The notes under the pieces are model-generated. The model saw nothing but the letters and a program-made list of their open reading frames with translations, did no database searches and was not told the DNA's origin. Below, piece by piece: positions 7,948 to 16,230 of a stretch of DNA of 64,000 nucleotides. The DNA is from Vibrio methylphosphonaticus. GTDB taxonomy: Bacteria > Pseudomonadota > Gammaproteobacteria > Enterobacterales > Vibrionaceae. The stretch's first letter is position 1. The number at the start of each line of letters is the position of its first letter. Both the position numbers and the translations under genes were made by a program. The stretch spans positions 1 through 64,000 of the forward strand of contig NZ_JAMKMS010000018.1 of assembly GCF_023634655.1 (NCBI RefSeq). The letters run 5' to 3'.

Positions 7948-10368
7948 ATGAAATTCAGTGAATCTTGGCTACGCGAGTGGGTGAAACCTGCAATTAACAG
8001 CGAAGAGCTAGCTCACCAAATCACTATGGCTGGTTTGGAAGTTGACGATGTAGAACCTGTTGCGGGTGTTTTCACCGGCGTTAAAGTAGGTAAAGTGGTT
8101 GAGTGCGGTCAGCACCCAGACGCAGACAAACTACAAGTAACTAAAATTGATATTGGCGAAGCTGATCTTGATGGGAATAAACAGCTTTTAGACATCGTTT
8201 GTGGTGCATCTAACTGTCGTCTTGGCCTAACTGTAGCAGTAGCAACCGTTGGCGCAGTACTTCCTGGTGACTTCAAAATCAAGAAAGCAAAACTACGTGG
8301 CGTTCCATCGCACGGCATGCTTTGTTCTTTCTCTGAGCTAGGTATCGACGTAGAGTCAGACGGCATCCTTGAGCTGCCTGAAGGCACAACGCTAGGGTTG
8401 GACGTACGTGAGCTTCTTGAGCTTAACGATGTAACTATCGACGTAGACCTAACAGCAAACCGCGCAGACTGCTTCAGCATCCGTGGCCTTGCTCGTGAAG
8501 TTGGCGTACTAAACCGCGCAGACGTTACAGAGCCAGCAGTTGAAGCTGTTGCAACAAGCATTGAAGACACAGTATCTGTTGAAATTAAAGCAACTGATGC
8601 TTGTCCACGTTACCTTGGCCGTGTGGTTAAGAACGTAAACGTGAAAGCGGAATCTCCAATTTGGATGCAAGAAAAACTGCGTCGTTGTGGTATCCGTTCA
8701 ATCGACCCAGTTGTAGACATCACAAACTACGTGATGCTAGAGCAAGGCCAACCAATGCACGCATTTGATCTAGCTAAGATCGAAGGCGGTATCGTGGTTC
8801 GTCTAGCAGAGCAGGGCGAAAAGCTAACACTTCTAGATGGCAACGAAGCTGAACTAAACAGCAACACACTTGTTATCGCTGACCAAAACAAAGCACTAGC
8901 AATCGCTGGTATCTTTGGCGGTCAAGATTCAGGTGTTACAACTGAAACAACAGACGTACTTCTTGAAGCTGCATTCTTCGCACCGGATCACATCCGTGGT
9001 CGCGCACGTGCTTACGGCCTTCACACAGATTCTTCTCTACGTTTCGAACGTGGTGTTGATTCAACACTTCAAGCAGCAGCAATGGAGCGTGCAACACAGC
9101 TTCTCGTTGAAATCTGTGGTGGTGAAGTTGCGCCAGTAAACGGCAGCGAATCTGAAGCTGATCTTCCTAAAGCAAACGTAGTTGCTCTACGTCGCGCTAA
9201 GCTAGACAGCCTACTAGGTCACGAAATCCCATCTACAGATGTAGTGGAAATTCTTACTCGCCTAGGTTGTGAAGTAGAAAGCACTGATGTTGGCTGGACG
9301 GCAACGTCTCCATCTTGGCGTTTTGATATCGCAATCGAGCAAGACCTAATTGAAGAAGTAGGTCGTATCTACGGTTACGATAACATTCCAAACCAAGCGC
9401 CTAAAGCGGCACTTAAAATGAATGACCACAAAGAAGCTAACCAACCGCTTAAGCGCGTTCGTGACCTTCTTGTAGACCGTGGCTACCACGAAGCAATCAC
9501 ATACAGCTTCGTAGAACCAGAACAGCAAAAGCTTGTTGTACCTGGTGTTGAGCCGCTAATCCTGCCATTCCCAATCTCTGCGGACATGTCAGCAATGCGT
9601 CTTGGCCTAATCCAAGGTCTTCTAAACACAGTTGTTCACAACCAGAAGCGTCAACAGTCTCGCGTTCGTCTATTCGAATCAGGCCTACGTTTCATCCCTG
9701 AAGCAACTGCTGAAAACGGCATGCGCCAAGAAATGATGCTTGCGGGCGTTATCTCTGGTACTCGTGGCGAAGAGCACTGGGACATTGCAACTAACACTGT
9801 CGATTTCTTCGATCTTAAAGGTGACCTAGAAGCCGTTCTTGAGCTTTCTGCGAACGAAATCGCATACAGCTTCAAATCTGCTAAGCACCCAGCACTTCAC
9901 CCAGGTCAAACTGCGGCTATCGTAGTAGACGCAGGTCTCGAAACTGAGAAAGAAGTGGGTATCATTGGTACTGTTCACCCAGAACTAGAGCGTAAGTTTG
10001 GTCTTAACGGCCGCACTATCGTATTCGAAATCGAATGGGCAGCTATCAACACTCGCGTGCTTCCAGAAGCCGTAGCCGTATCTAAGTTCCCGGCAAACCG
10101 TCGTGATATCGCCGTTGTTGTTGACGAAGCCGTGGCTTCTGGCGACATCGTCGATGCGTGTATCGCAGCGGGTGGTGAATTCCTAACAGGCGCTAAGCTG
10201 TTTGATGTTTACGTAGGTAAAGGCGTAGAGGAAGGCAAGAAGAGTTTAGCTATTGCACTTAACCTACAGTCTGTAGAGCGTACACTTGAAGATGCAGATA
10301 TTGCTGGTTCAGTCGATGCTATCGTAGCGGCTATCTCAGAAAAATTTGGTGCATCATTAAGAGATTAA
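7948..10368 (+). CDS. pheT: Phenylalanyl-tRNA synthetase beta subunit
   Basis: An 806-residue protein (E. coli 795). The order is an N-terminal B1 domain, an EMAP/OB-type tRNA-binding domain (residues 39-150, VEPVAGVFTGVKVGKVVECG), the B3/B4 editing domain, a B5 domain (ANVVALRRAKLDSLLG), the catalytic-like core and a C-terminal anticodon-binding FDX-ACB domain (KFPANRRDIAVVVDE). It partners PheS and removes mischarged tyrosine. It is cotranscribed with pheS. Unlike E. coli, where ihfA is cotranscribed downstream, a strong terminator follows the stop codon here. Confidence 0.98.
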   Translation: MKFSESWLREWVKPAINSEELAHQITMAGLEVDDVEPVAGVFTGVKVGKVVECGQHPDADKLQVTKIDIGEADLDGNKQLLDIVCGASNCRLGLTVAVATVGAVLPGDFKIKKAKLRGVPSHGMLCSFSELGIDVESDGILELPEGTTLGLDVRELLELNDVTIDVDLTANRADCFSIRGLAREVGVLNRADVTEPAVEAVATSIEDTVSVEIKATDACPRYLGRVVKNVNVKAESPIWMQEKLRRCGIRSIDPVVDITNYVMLEQGQPMHAFDLAKIEGGIVVRLAEQGEKLTLLDGNEAELNSNTLVIADQNKALAIAGIFGGQDSGVTTETTDVLLEAAFFAPDHIRGRARAYGLHTDSSLRFERGVDSTLQAAAMERATQLLVEICGGEVAPVNGSESEADLPKANVVALRRAKLDSLLGHEIPSTDVVEILTRLGCEVESTDVGWTATSPSWRFDIAIEQDLIEEVGRIYGYDNIPNQAPKAALKMNDHKEANQPLKRVRDLLVDRGYHEAITYSFVEPEQQKLVVPGVEPLILPFPISADMSAMRLGLIQGLLNTVVHNQKRQQSRVRLFESGLRFIPEATAENGMRQEMMLAGVISGTRGEEHWDIATNTVDFFDLKGDLEAVLELSANEIAYSFKSAKHPALHPGQTAAIVVDAGLETEKEVGIIGTVHPELERKFGLNGRTIVFEIEWAAINTRVLPEAVAVSKFPANRRDIAVVVDEAVASGDIVDACIAAGGEFLTGAKLFDVYVGKGVEEGKKSLAIALNLQSVERTLEDADIAGSVDAIVAAISEKFGASLRD

Positions 10369-10398
10369 TCATCATTAGATTTATCTAAACCTTTGTAA

Positions 10399-10425
10399 GG
10401 CGACCCCAATAGGGTCGCTTTTTTT
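10399..10425 (+). terminator. Rho-independent terminator of pheST
   Basis: GCGACCC (10400-10406) pairs with GGGTCGC (10412-10418), followed by seven T residues. It ends the pheST transcript before ihfA. Confidence 0.9.
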
Positions 10426-10874
10426 ATGGATAAATAATGACCAACCCAAAATATTAGTCTTTTCTTAACGATCTTGCATAAAATATGGCAGAGAATTAAA
10501 TGTGTTTCATATCACGTATTGAGGCGCAACTAACTGTTTTTACTTATGATTTATCGTAAAAGTGTGTCCTATCTTAAGGTTCTTATAATTCATTCTATGA
10601 CACCTTAATTCTTTTTGTTCGCATTTTGGTGGAATTTAATTCTTTAAATTCTGATATTTACTTATAAATTTAGTGATAAATGCTAAAATACAGGTAAGTT
10701 GTTGGTTGTTAGTGATAAAATTCTGACATTTCCATGAAATAAAAAAGTTGGCGAAAATCATAAGGTTGACTTACACTTTTCCTAGTAAGACCGTTATGTT
10801 GTTGATTGGTCGAACTAAATATGTGGTGTTGCTATTGTAGCAGCTAAGTATGAAATAGCTTTGAGGGGAGTTTT
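10426..10874. other. AT-rich upstream region of ihfA
   Basis: A 449-base AT-rich gap with many short A/T tracts and no open frame of note. It should carry the ihfA promoter. The plus strand at 10795-10807 reads TATGTTGTTGATT; its complement differs at one position from the IHF consensus WATCAANNNNTTR, which would fit negative autoregulation as in E. coli ihfA. Promoter hexamers could not be fixed with confidence. Confidence 0.4.
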
Positions 10875-11168
10875 ATGGCGCTCACAAAAGCCGATTTGGC
10901 TGAGAACCTTTTTGAGAAACTCGGGTTTAGTAAACGGGATGCCAAGGAAACGGTAGAAGTATTTTTTGAAGAAGTCAGAAAATCACTCGAAAATGGCGAG
11001 CAGGTAAAGCTGTCCGGTTTCGGTAATTTTGACCTTAGAGATAAAAACGAACGTCCAGGTCGAAACCCTAAGACCGGAGAGGATATTCCAATCTCTGCGC
11101 GACGTGTCGTGACATTTCGTCCAGGCCAAAAACTGAAGGCTCGTGTTGAAAACATCAAACTAGATTAG
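10875..11168 (+). CDS. ihfA: Integration host factor subunit alpha
   Basis: A 97-residue HU/IHF-fold protein. It has the N-terminal helices (MALTKADLAENLFEKLGFSK), the saddle region VKLSGFGNFDLRDKNERPGR, and the arm motif PGRNPKTGEDIPI, whose proline intercalates and bends DNA. It forms a heterodimer with IhfB that bends DNA sharply in recombination, replication and transcription. A GAGGGGAG ribosome site precedes the ATG. It is separated from pheT by a terminator and a 506-base gap, so it is driven by its own promoter. Confidence 0.98.
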   Translation: MALTKADLAENLFEKLGFSKRDAKETVEVFFEEVRKSLENGEQVKLSGFGNFDLRDKNERPGRNPKTGEDIPISARRVVTFRPGQKLKARVENIKLD

Positions 11169-11182
11169 TATTTGATTGTTAC

Positions 11183-11216
11183 AAAAAGACCACGCATAGC
11201 GTGGTCTTTTTGTTTT
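11183..11216. terminator. Bidirectional terminator between ihfA and relV
   Basis: AAAAAGACCACGC (11183-11195) pairs perfectly with GCGTGGTCTTTTT (11199-11211). A-rich and T-rich flanks on both sides let it serve both converging genes. Confidence 0.9.
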
Positions 11217-11240
11217 GTAGAAGGTGATGAGTTAATAGCA

Positions 11241-12017
11241 TCACGCCGCTTGAATATGCGTGGTGATATAGGGTTGCCATGCGTTTTGATAGAGTTCCTT
11301 TGATTGTCGTCGCAGGCTGACGATTTGAGCGGTTTCAATGTCGTTAAGTGAGCGTCCCAGTGACGCGGCATTGCGCTCAATCCCTTGTATCACTTGATAT
11401 AAATCGTGTTCCGGCCCGCTTTTTACTTCGGCAATCGCTTTTAAGTGGAGCTGAACCTCTGCGATAATACGAGTTTTCGGAAGTTCGACAAGGATATTCA
11501 AATCGCGATAGCCAGACGGGTTAGGTGACTTGAATCGGTTCTTAACTCGCACGACTTTAGCTTCTCGGCTTAAGGCTTCGAATGCACTCACTAACGACGA
11601 CACATCATTGGCGACTATCGTTGCTCGAGCGAGATCAGTGATTTGGTCGACTTGACCGTTTAATTCGGTGTTTATTTTGTTCAAGGCACGTTCAGATGAT
11701 TTAACACCGGCGAATTGTGACTCTGTTTGAGTTAACAGAGCAGTAGTTTTACACAGAGACTCTAGCTCGTGTTGAGCTTGATGAGATTTGCTGTATAGCA
11801 CGTCGAAGTCGTCGTGAGGTTGCGCTACGCGACTATCGATGGGGTCAATACCATAAAGGCCACTGAGACTATGTTTAAAGTTCGAGGGGCTTATCTGGTT
11901 CTGTTCTTGGTTCCCTTTCGTTTGATTAGAGTTGGATTGATCAAGCGGTGCCGCAAATGCTGGTGCGCGGCTGAGTACCAACAGCGTTAGTGCTGCGGCA
12001 CGGAAAAACATGCTCAT
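11241..12017 (-). CDS. relV: RelV, small (p)ppGpp synthetase with apparent signal peptide
   Basis: A 258-residue protein with a RelA/SpoT synthetase domain at about residues 100-195: VKSSERALNKI, ITDLARATIV, SGYRDLNILVELP and AEVQLHLKAI. It carries K106, D128, R131, L149 and E187, which line up with residues recalled as essential in V. cholerae RelV (K107, D129, R132, L150, E188). The location beside ihfA also fits. The N-terminus (MSMFFRAAALTLLVLSRAPA, then FAAPL) looks like a cleavable Sec signal peptide, odd for a nucleotide-synthesising enzyme. An AGGAGA site 5-6 bases before the ATG supports this start, and the only other methionine is residue 3. The function is to make alarmone from GTP/GDP and ATP during starvation. 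Confidence 0.88.
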   Translation of the reverse strand: MSMFFRAAALTLLVLSRAPAFAAPLDQSNSNQTKGNQEQNQISPSNFKHSLSGLYGIDPIDSRVAQPHDDFDVLYSKSHQAQHELESLCKTTALLTQTESQFAGVKSSERALNKINTELNGQVDQITDLARATIVANDVSSLVSAFEALSREAKVVRVKNRFKSPNPSGYRDLNILVELPKTRIIAEVQLHLKAIAEVKSGPEHDLYQVIQGIERNAASLGRSLNDIETAQIVSLRRQSKELYQNAWQPYITTHIQAA

Positions 12018-12247
12018 GCTCTCTCCTGATTACGTTACAAAAACGGTGTAAAAAAGGTGCTATAACGTGTGGAGCAATGCTAACTATAATATGGGGTTTA
12101 AAATCGGTTTACCAAGTCCATACTGTGTAGCATTGAGAAAACTGTGAAGCCCATCTCATAGAAATATTACCCTAAGGAGACATGACTTTTTGTCCTCAAT
12201 CTGTAAACTCTACGTTAACCATTATGCAGATCTAAAATGAATACAAA

Positions 12248-12901
12248 ATGAATGACTATGAACTTTGGCACGATAAATGGGCAGCGAACAAAATTGGTTT
12301 TCATCTTGATGATGTTAACCCCTTACTCATCGAGTACTGGAACAAGTTAGAGCCAACTCGAGAGCAAAGTGTATTCGTTCCTTTATGCGGTAAATCAGAG
12401 GATTTGGTGTGGCTTGCCGCGCGACATGATCATGTGCAAGGTGTCGAGCTTAGCCAAATTGCGGTTCGTTCATTTTTCGCAGAACATTTTTACACCCCTC
12501 TCGTCACGACCTTAAATAGTCAGTTTGAACTGTATCAGTTCGATGAGCTTTGCATTTACACCGGAGATTATTTTTCGGCACCCATTGAAAGTGTTGATTT
12601 GATCTATGACAGAGCAGCGCTCATTGCCATTCCCCAAGAGTTACGAGCGATGTATGTCGCAAAGCTCAAGCAGGTACTTAAGCCTGGAGGGAAAATACTG
12701 CTCGTTACTTTGGACTATATCCAAGATCAGTTAGCAGGACCGCCTTATAGCGTTCCAGAAGCCGAAGTGGCGACGTATTTTGATGAAGGGTATCGAGTGT
12801 CCCGTCTAGGGCGAGACGAAGCCGGCAGTGAGCATCGCCGCATTAAGCAAGGGCTAACTCGTTTTGCAGAGGAAGTATGGCTAATTGAGGCTATGGCTTA
12901 G
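12248..12901 (+). CDS. tpm: Thiopurine S-methyltransferase
   Basis: A 217-residue SAM-dependent methyltransferase of the bacterial TPMT family. Diagnostic stretches are the N-terminal WHDKWAANKIGFHLDDVNP, the SAM-binding VFVPLCGKSEDLVWLA and GVELSQIAVRSFFAEHFY. In bacteria these enzymes methylate tellurite, selenite and thiopurines. It is a single gene with its own 230-base upstream gap, reading away from relV. Length matches the family. Confidence 0.95.
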   Translation: MNDYELWHDKWAANKIGFHLDDVNPLLIEYWNKLEPTREQSVFVPLCGKSEDLVWLAARHDHVQGVELSQIAVRSFFAEHFYTPLVTTLNSQFELYQFDELCIYTGDYFSAPIESVDLIYDRAALIAIPQELRAMYVAKLKQVLKPGGKILLVTLDYIQDQLAGPPYSVPEAEVATYFDEGYRVSRLGRDEAGSEHRRIKQGLTRFAEEVWLIEAMA

Positions 12902-13008
12902 TCGCGGCTATGGCGTAGTCGCGGTATTAATCGAGACATGATTTGCCAAAATAACCACGTCTAAAACCATATCAGTTAACTCGCATTCCAATTCAACGGC
13001 GAGGGAGA

Positions 13009-13221
13009 TTATTGTTCTCTCGCCGCCATTTTGAAACCGAAAATACACAACGCCAACATCGTAATCGGTATTAAGGCGAGCGTTATTTCAGTCAACGGTA
13101 AGTCAACGAACATTTTTGTGCACAGTAGGTGCGCCCCAATGTTGAGTAGTACTAAGGCAACAGCAATCGTGCACAGAAGTAGCTCTTTCTTAACGCTATT
13201 ATTGGTGATGCTATTTTCCAT
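13009..13221 (-). CDS. Small two-helix membrane protein
   Basis: A 70-residue hydrophobic protein with two predicted transmembrane helices, about LLCTIAVALVLLNIGAHLLC and EITLALIPITMLALCIFGF, and a short charged tail. The ATG at 13219-13221 is preferred; an upstream GTG at 13228-13230 sits too close to the only AGGA. It is divergently arranged with the MocR-type regulator, whose start is 144 bases away, which suggests it may be the regulator's target. Family not recognised. Confidence 0.65.
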   Translation of the reverse strand: MENSITNNSVKKELLLCTIAVALVLLNIGAHLLCTKMFVDLPLTEITLALIPITMLALCIFGFKMAAREQ

Positions 13222-13365
13222 CGTAGGCACTTCCTAATGGTTATTGAACTGTGGTTAACATCATTGGATTATAAACCTGCGCACAGTAGCTATAATAGAT
13301 ACAGATATTTAATAAATATGTATAACAGTTGAGCTTTAAGTTAGGATGAACGCCACGTTTATCGA

Positions 13366-14790
13366 ATGAGAGTGAACCTATTGGCAAAGTACGTTGAGCT
13401 CGCCGATCAGATTAAAGAGCAAATTCAGAACAACGTTTGGCAAATAGGAACGAAGTTACCGTCGTTACGAAAGCAAACAGAGTTGTCTGGGTTGAGTTTA
13501 ATGACCGTGATGAATGCTTACCAGTTGCTAGAAAGTCAAGGTTGGGTTATTTCTCATTCACGTTCCGGCTATGTTGTCGCTCCTCCCGTTCAGAGTGTTG
13601 CTGAGTTATTGCCTAAACAGCACTTACATGAAACGGAATCCGTTGATATCAATGATTTTGTTTTCGATATTTTGCAGGCGAGTCGAAAAAGTACGGTGAC
13701 AAACTTTGGCTTTGCTTATCCGCAAGCCAACTTGTATCCGCAAAATCAAGTGAATAAATCTTTGGTACGGGCAGCTCGTAACATCACCACTTCGCATGCG
13801 CTCGACAATCTTCCTCCTGGAAATGAAACATTACGGCAGATCATAGCCAAACGATATGCAGCGCAAGGGATGAATATTCACCCCAATGAAATAGTGATTA
13901 CAGCCGGTGCGTTGGAAGCGCTGAATTTAAGCCTGCAGTCGGTAACAAAAGCCGGAGATTGGGTGATTGTCGAATCGCCTTGTTTTTATGGCGCATTACA
14001 ATCGCTTGAGCGTTTAAATTTGCGAGCGCTTTCAGTTAACACGCACCCCACGGAGGGGATCGATCTTGATGACTTGGAGAAAGCGCTCCAAACGCATCAA
14101 GTCAAAGCGTGTTGGCTAATGACCAATTTCCAAAACCCTCTAGGCTTTAGCCTTTCAGTGCACAAGAAACGTTGTCTTGTTAAGCTACTTCAGCAATACA
14201 ATGTCTATTTGATAGAAGATGACGTGTATAACGAATTGTACTTTGGCGCGGCGAAGCCTCTCCCTGCGAAAGCGTTTGATATTAGTGGTAACGTGTTGCA
14301 CTGTGCTTCGTTTTCAAAATCCTTGGTTGCCGGATTTCGAATTGGCTGGGTAGCGGCAGGCAGTCAAGCACTAAAGATTCAAAAAATCCAACTGATGAGT
14401 ACACTATCAACCAGTGCGCCAGTTCAGTTAACGCTTGCAGACTATTTATCTACCCGTCATTACGAGCGTCATTTACGGCTATTGAGGAGAAAGCTAGAAC
14501 AGCGAAAATATCAGATTTGGCAATTATTACGCGAACATTTACCTAAAGGCGCTAAAGTGCACTACTCATCAGGTGGTTATTTTATATGGGTAGCGTTACC
14601 TGCTCATGTCAATGCGACAGAACTTTATAAAATGGCGATAGGTGACGATATTAGCATTGTGCCTGGAGAAATGTTTTCGACGTCACAACAGTTTCAGCAC
14701 TGTTTTAGAATGAATGCTTCTTTAGAGGCGACAGAGTCTGTCGTAGGAGCTATTGAGCGTTTGGGGGCGTTGATTAGACAATTGATGTAG
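13366..14790 (+). CDS. MocR-type GntR regulator with aminotransferase domain
   Basis: A 474-residue fusion. Residues 1-70 are a GntR winged helix (VELADQIKEQIQNNVWQIGT, then the SLRKQTELSGLSLMTVMNAY recognition region). From about 110 onward it is a fold-type I aminotransferase domain with the PLP-lysine block CASFSKSLVAGFRIGWV. MocR proteins use PLP or its adducts as an effector and usually control a divergent gene. The divergent neighbour here is the two-helix membrane protein, unlike PdxR systems that control pyridoxal synthase. A 13-bp stem terminator follows. The specific role is unknown. Confidence 0.9.
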   Translation: MRVNLLAKYVELADQIKEQIQNNVWQIGTKLPSLRKQTELSGLSLMTVMNAYQLLESQGWVISHSRSGYVVAPPVQSVAELLPKQHLHETESVDINDFVFDILQASRKSTVTNFGFAYPQANLYPQNQVNKSLVRAARNITTSHALDNLPPGNETLRQIIAKRYAAQGMNIHPNEIVITAGALEALNLSLQSVTKAGDWVIVESPCFYGALQSLERLNLRALSVNTHPTEGIDLDDLEKALQTHQVKACWLMTNFQNPLGFSLSVHKKRCLVKLLQQYNVYLIEDDVYNELYFGAAKPLPAKAFDISGNVLHCASFSKSLVAGFRIGWVAAGSQALKIQKIQLMSTLSTSAPVQLTLADYLSTRHYERHLRLLRRKLEQRKYQIWQLLREHLPKGAKVHYSSGGYFIWVALPAHVNATELYKMAIGDDISIVPGEMFSTSQQFQHCFRMNASLEATESVVGAIERLGALIRQLM

Positions 14791-14816
14791 CGGTGCTTAG
14801 TCACGATATTTGGGCG

Positions 14817-14845
14817 AAAGGCTGTCGAGATGCTCGACAGCCTTT
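14817..14845. terminator. Bidirectional terminator between MocR gene and purT
   Basis: AAAGGCTGTCGAG (14817-14829) pairs perfectly with CTCGACAGCCTTT (14833-14845) around a 3-base loop, between two converging genes. Confidence 0.85.
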
Positions 14846-14849
14846 ATGA

Positions 14850-16025
14850 TTAGTAAATAACGTTTACTTGTTTTGCGCTATCGATAGCATCGTCAATGGC
14901 AGACTCGATAGACTTACGACGTGTAAGACTCACTCCTAAACGACGTCGACCATCAATGTCTGGCTTACCAAATAAACGAACTTGTGTTTGTGGTGCAGAA
15001 ACGGCTTCACTCACACCAGTGAAACGAATGTTGTCTGAAGTGCCTTGACCCAAGATAACCGCTGATGCAGACGGTCCGTACTGTGCAATAGCATTAATCG
15101 GCATGCCGGTAAACGCACGAACATGAAGAGCGAACTCAGACATTTCTTGTGAAATGAGCGTCACAAGGCCGGTGTCGTGTGGGCGAGGGGAAACTTCGTT
15201 AAAGATGACTTTATCGCCTTTAACGAATAACTCAACACCAAATAGGCCATAGCCACCTAGCGCGTTGACCACTTGCTCAGCACTGTACTCAGCGGCTTTC
15301 TTCGCATTTTCAGACATGACTTGGGGCTGCCAAGATTCTCTATAGTCACCATCTTCTTGGCGATGTCCAATTGGTGCGCAAAAGTGGACACCATCGACAG
15401 CTCGAATCGTTAGCAGCGTGATTTCATAATCGAAATCGATAAAGCCCTCGACGATGACTCGCCCAGCGCCAGTACGGCCGCCTTCTTGTGCGTATTGCCA
15501 CGCGTTATCAATATCTTCTTTGGTTCTGATAACACTTTGCCCTTTACCCGATGAACTCATGACGGGTTTTACAACGCATGGCATACCAACGAATTCAACA
15601 GCGCTAGCGAAATCGTCGTAGTTATCGGCAAAGCGATAAGGTGAAGTATTCAAACCGAGCTCTTCAGCGGCAAGACGACGGATTCCCTCGCGGTTCATAG
15701 TCAGTTTAGTTGCGTTGGCTGTGGGTACAACGTTTAGGCCTTGCTCTTCGAGTTCGACAAGTTTCTCTGTTGCAATGGCTTCGATTTCAGGTACAACGTA
15801 ATCTGGTTGCTCTTTTTGAATCAGCGCTTCAAGTGCATCACCATCAAGCATGTCTAGTACGTAGCTACGGTGAGCAACCTGCATGGCTGGCGCATCGGGG
15901 TATCGATCGCATGCGATGACTTCCAAGCCTAAGCGTTGGCATTCGATGGCGACTTCTTTACCAAGTTCACCAGAGCCTAGTAATAACACACGGGTAGCAC
16001 TTTCACGAGTTGCGGTACCAAACAT
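14850..16025 (-). CDS. purT: Phosphoribosylglycinamide formyltransferase 2
   Basis: A 391-residue ATP-grasp enzyme that makes formyl-GAR from GAR, formate and ATP in purine synthesis. It has the N-terminal Rossmann-like block VLLLGSGELGKEVAIECQRL, the ATP-grasp loop KPVMSSSGKGQSVI, and NEVSPRPHDTG near the active site. The ATG at 16023-16025 is chosen: AAGGA lies 6 bases before it and the product matches the E. coli length of 392. An upstream in-frame ATG at 16046 lacks a ribosome site. A PurR-type operator is located 61-76 bases upstream. Confidence 0.97.
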   Translation of the reverse strand: MFGTATRESATRVLLLGSGELGKEVAIECQRLGLEVIACDRYPDAPAMQVAHRSYVLDMLDGDALEALIQKEQPDYVVPEIEAIATEKLVELEEQGLNVVPTANATKLTMNREGIRRLAAEELGLNTSPYRFADNYDDFASAVEFVGMPCVVKPVMSSSGKGQSVIRTKEDIDNAWQYAQEGGRTGAGRVIVEGFIDFDYEITLLTIRAVDGVHFCAPIGHRQEDGDYRESWQPQVMSENAKKAAEYSAEQVVNALGGYGLFGVELFVKGDKVIFNEVSPRPHDTGLVTLISQEMSEFALHVRAFTGMPINAIAQYGPSASAVILGQGTSDNIRFTGVSEAVSAPQTQVRLFGKPDIDGRRRLGVSLTRRKSIESAIDDAIDSAKQVNVIY

Positions 16026-16085
16026 ATAAGATCCTTGTACATTCATCAGGAAAATTTGGGTGAATCATACTGGATTTTACTAGGA

Positions 16086-16101
16086 AAGCAAACGTTTGCG
16101 C
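16086..16101. promoter_or_regulatory. PurR operator (PUR box) of purT
   Basis: AAGCAAACGTTTGCGC matches the E. coli PurR consensus ACGCAAACGTTTGCGT in 13 of 16 positions, including the full GCAAACGTTTGC core. It is upstream of purT, which is a PurR target in E. coli. Confidence 0.85.
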
Positions 16102-16147
16102 TCGTGTTTTTGTTCGTGGACTGTGGAGATTTGTTCGTAAAGAATAG

Positions 16148-16179
16148 TATGTGTCCATGGCTATAGCCATAGACACATA
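16148..16179 (-). terminator. Hairpin after cdd, possible terminator
   Basis: TATGTGTCcATGGC pairs with GCCATaGACACATA around TATA, with one C/A mismatch. It sits 52 bases past the cdd stop codon. The T-tract on the minus strand is weak, so termination is uncertain. Confidence 0.45.
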
Positions 16180-16230
16180 AAGAAGAGTGGTTACCGCGTT
16201 TCTAAAGGCTTACCTATCGAAACTACTGGA

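Noticed and set aside
8109..8570. 153-codon minus-strand open frame inside pheT
   Set aside because: Ser/Arg-rich shadow frame produced by the biased codon use of pheT.
13031..13237. 68-codon plus-strand open frame opposite the two-helix protein
   Set aside because: It lies antisense to the better membrane-protein frame and has no supporting start or homology.
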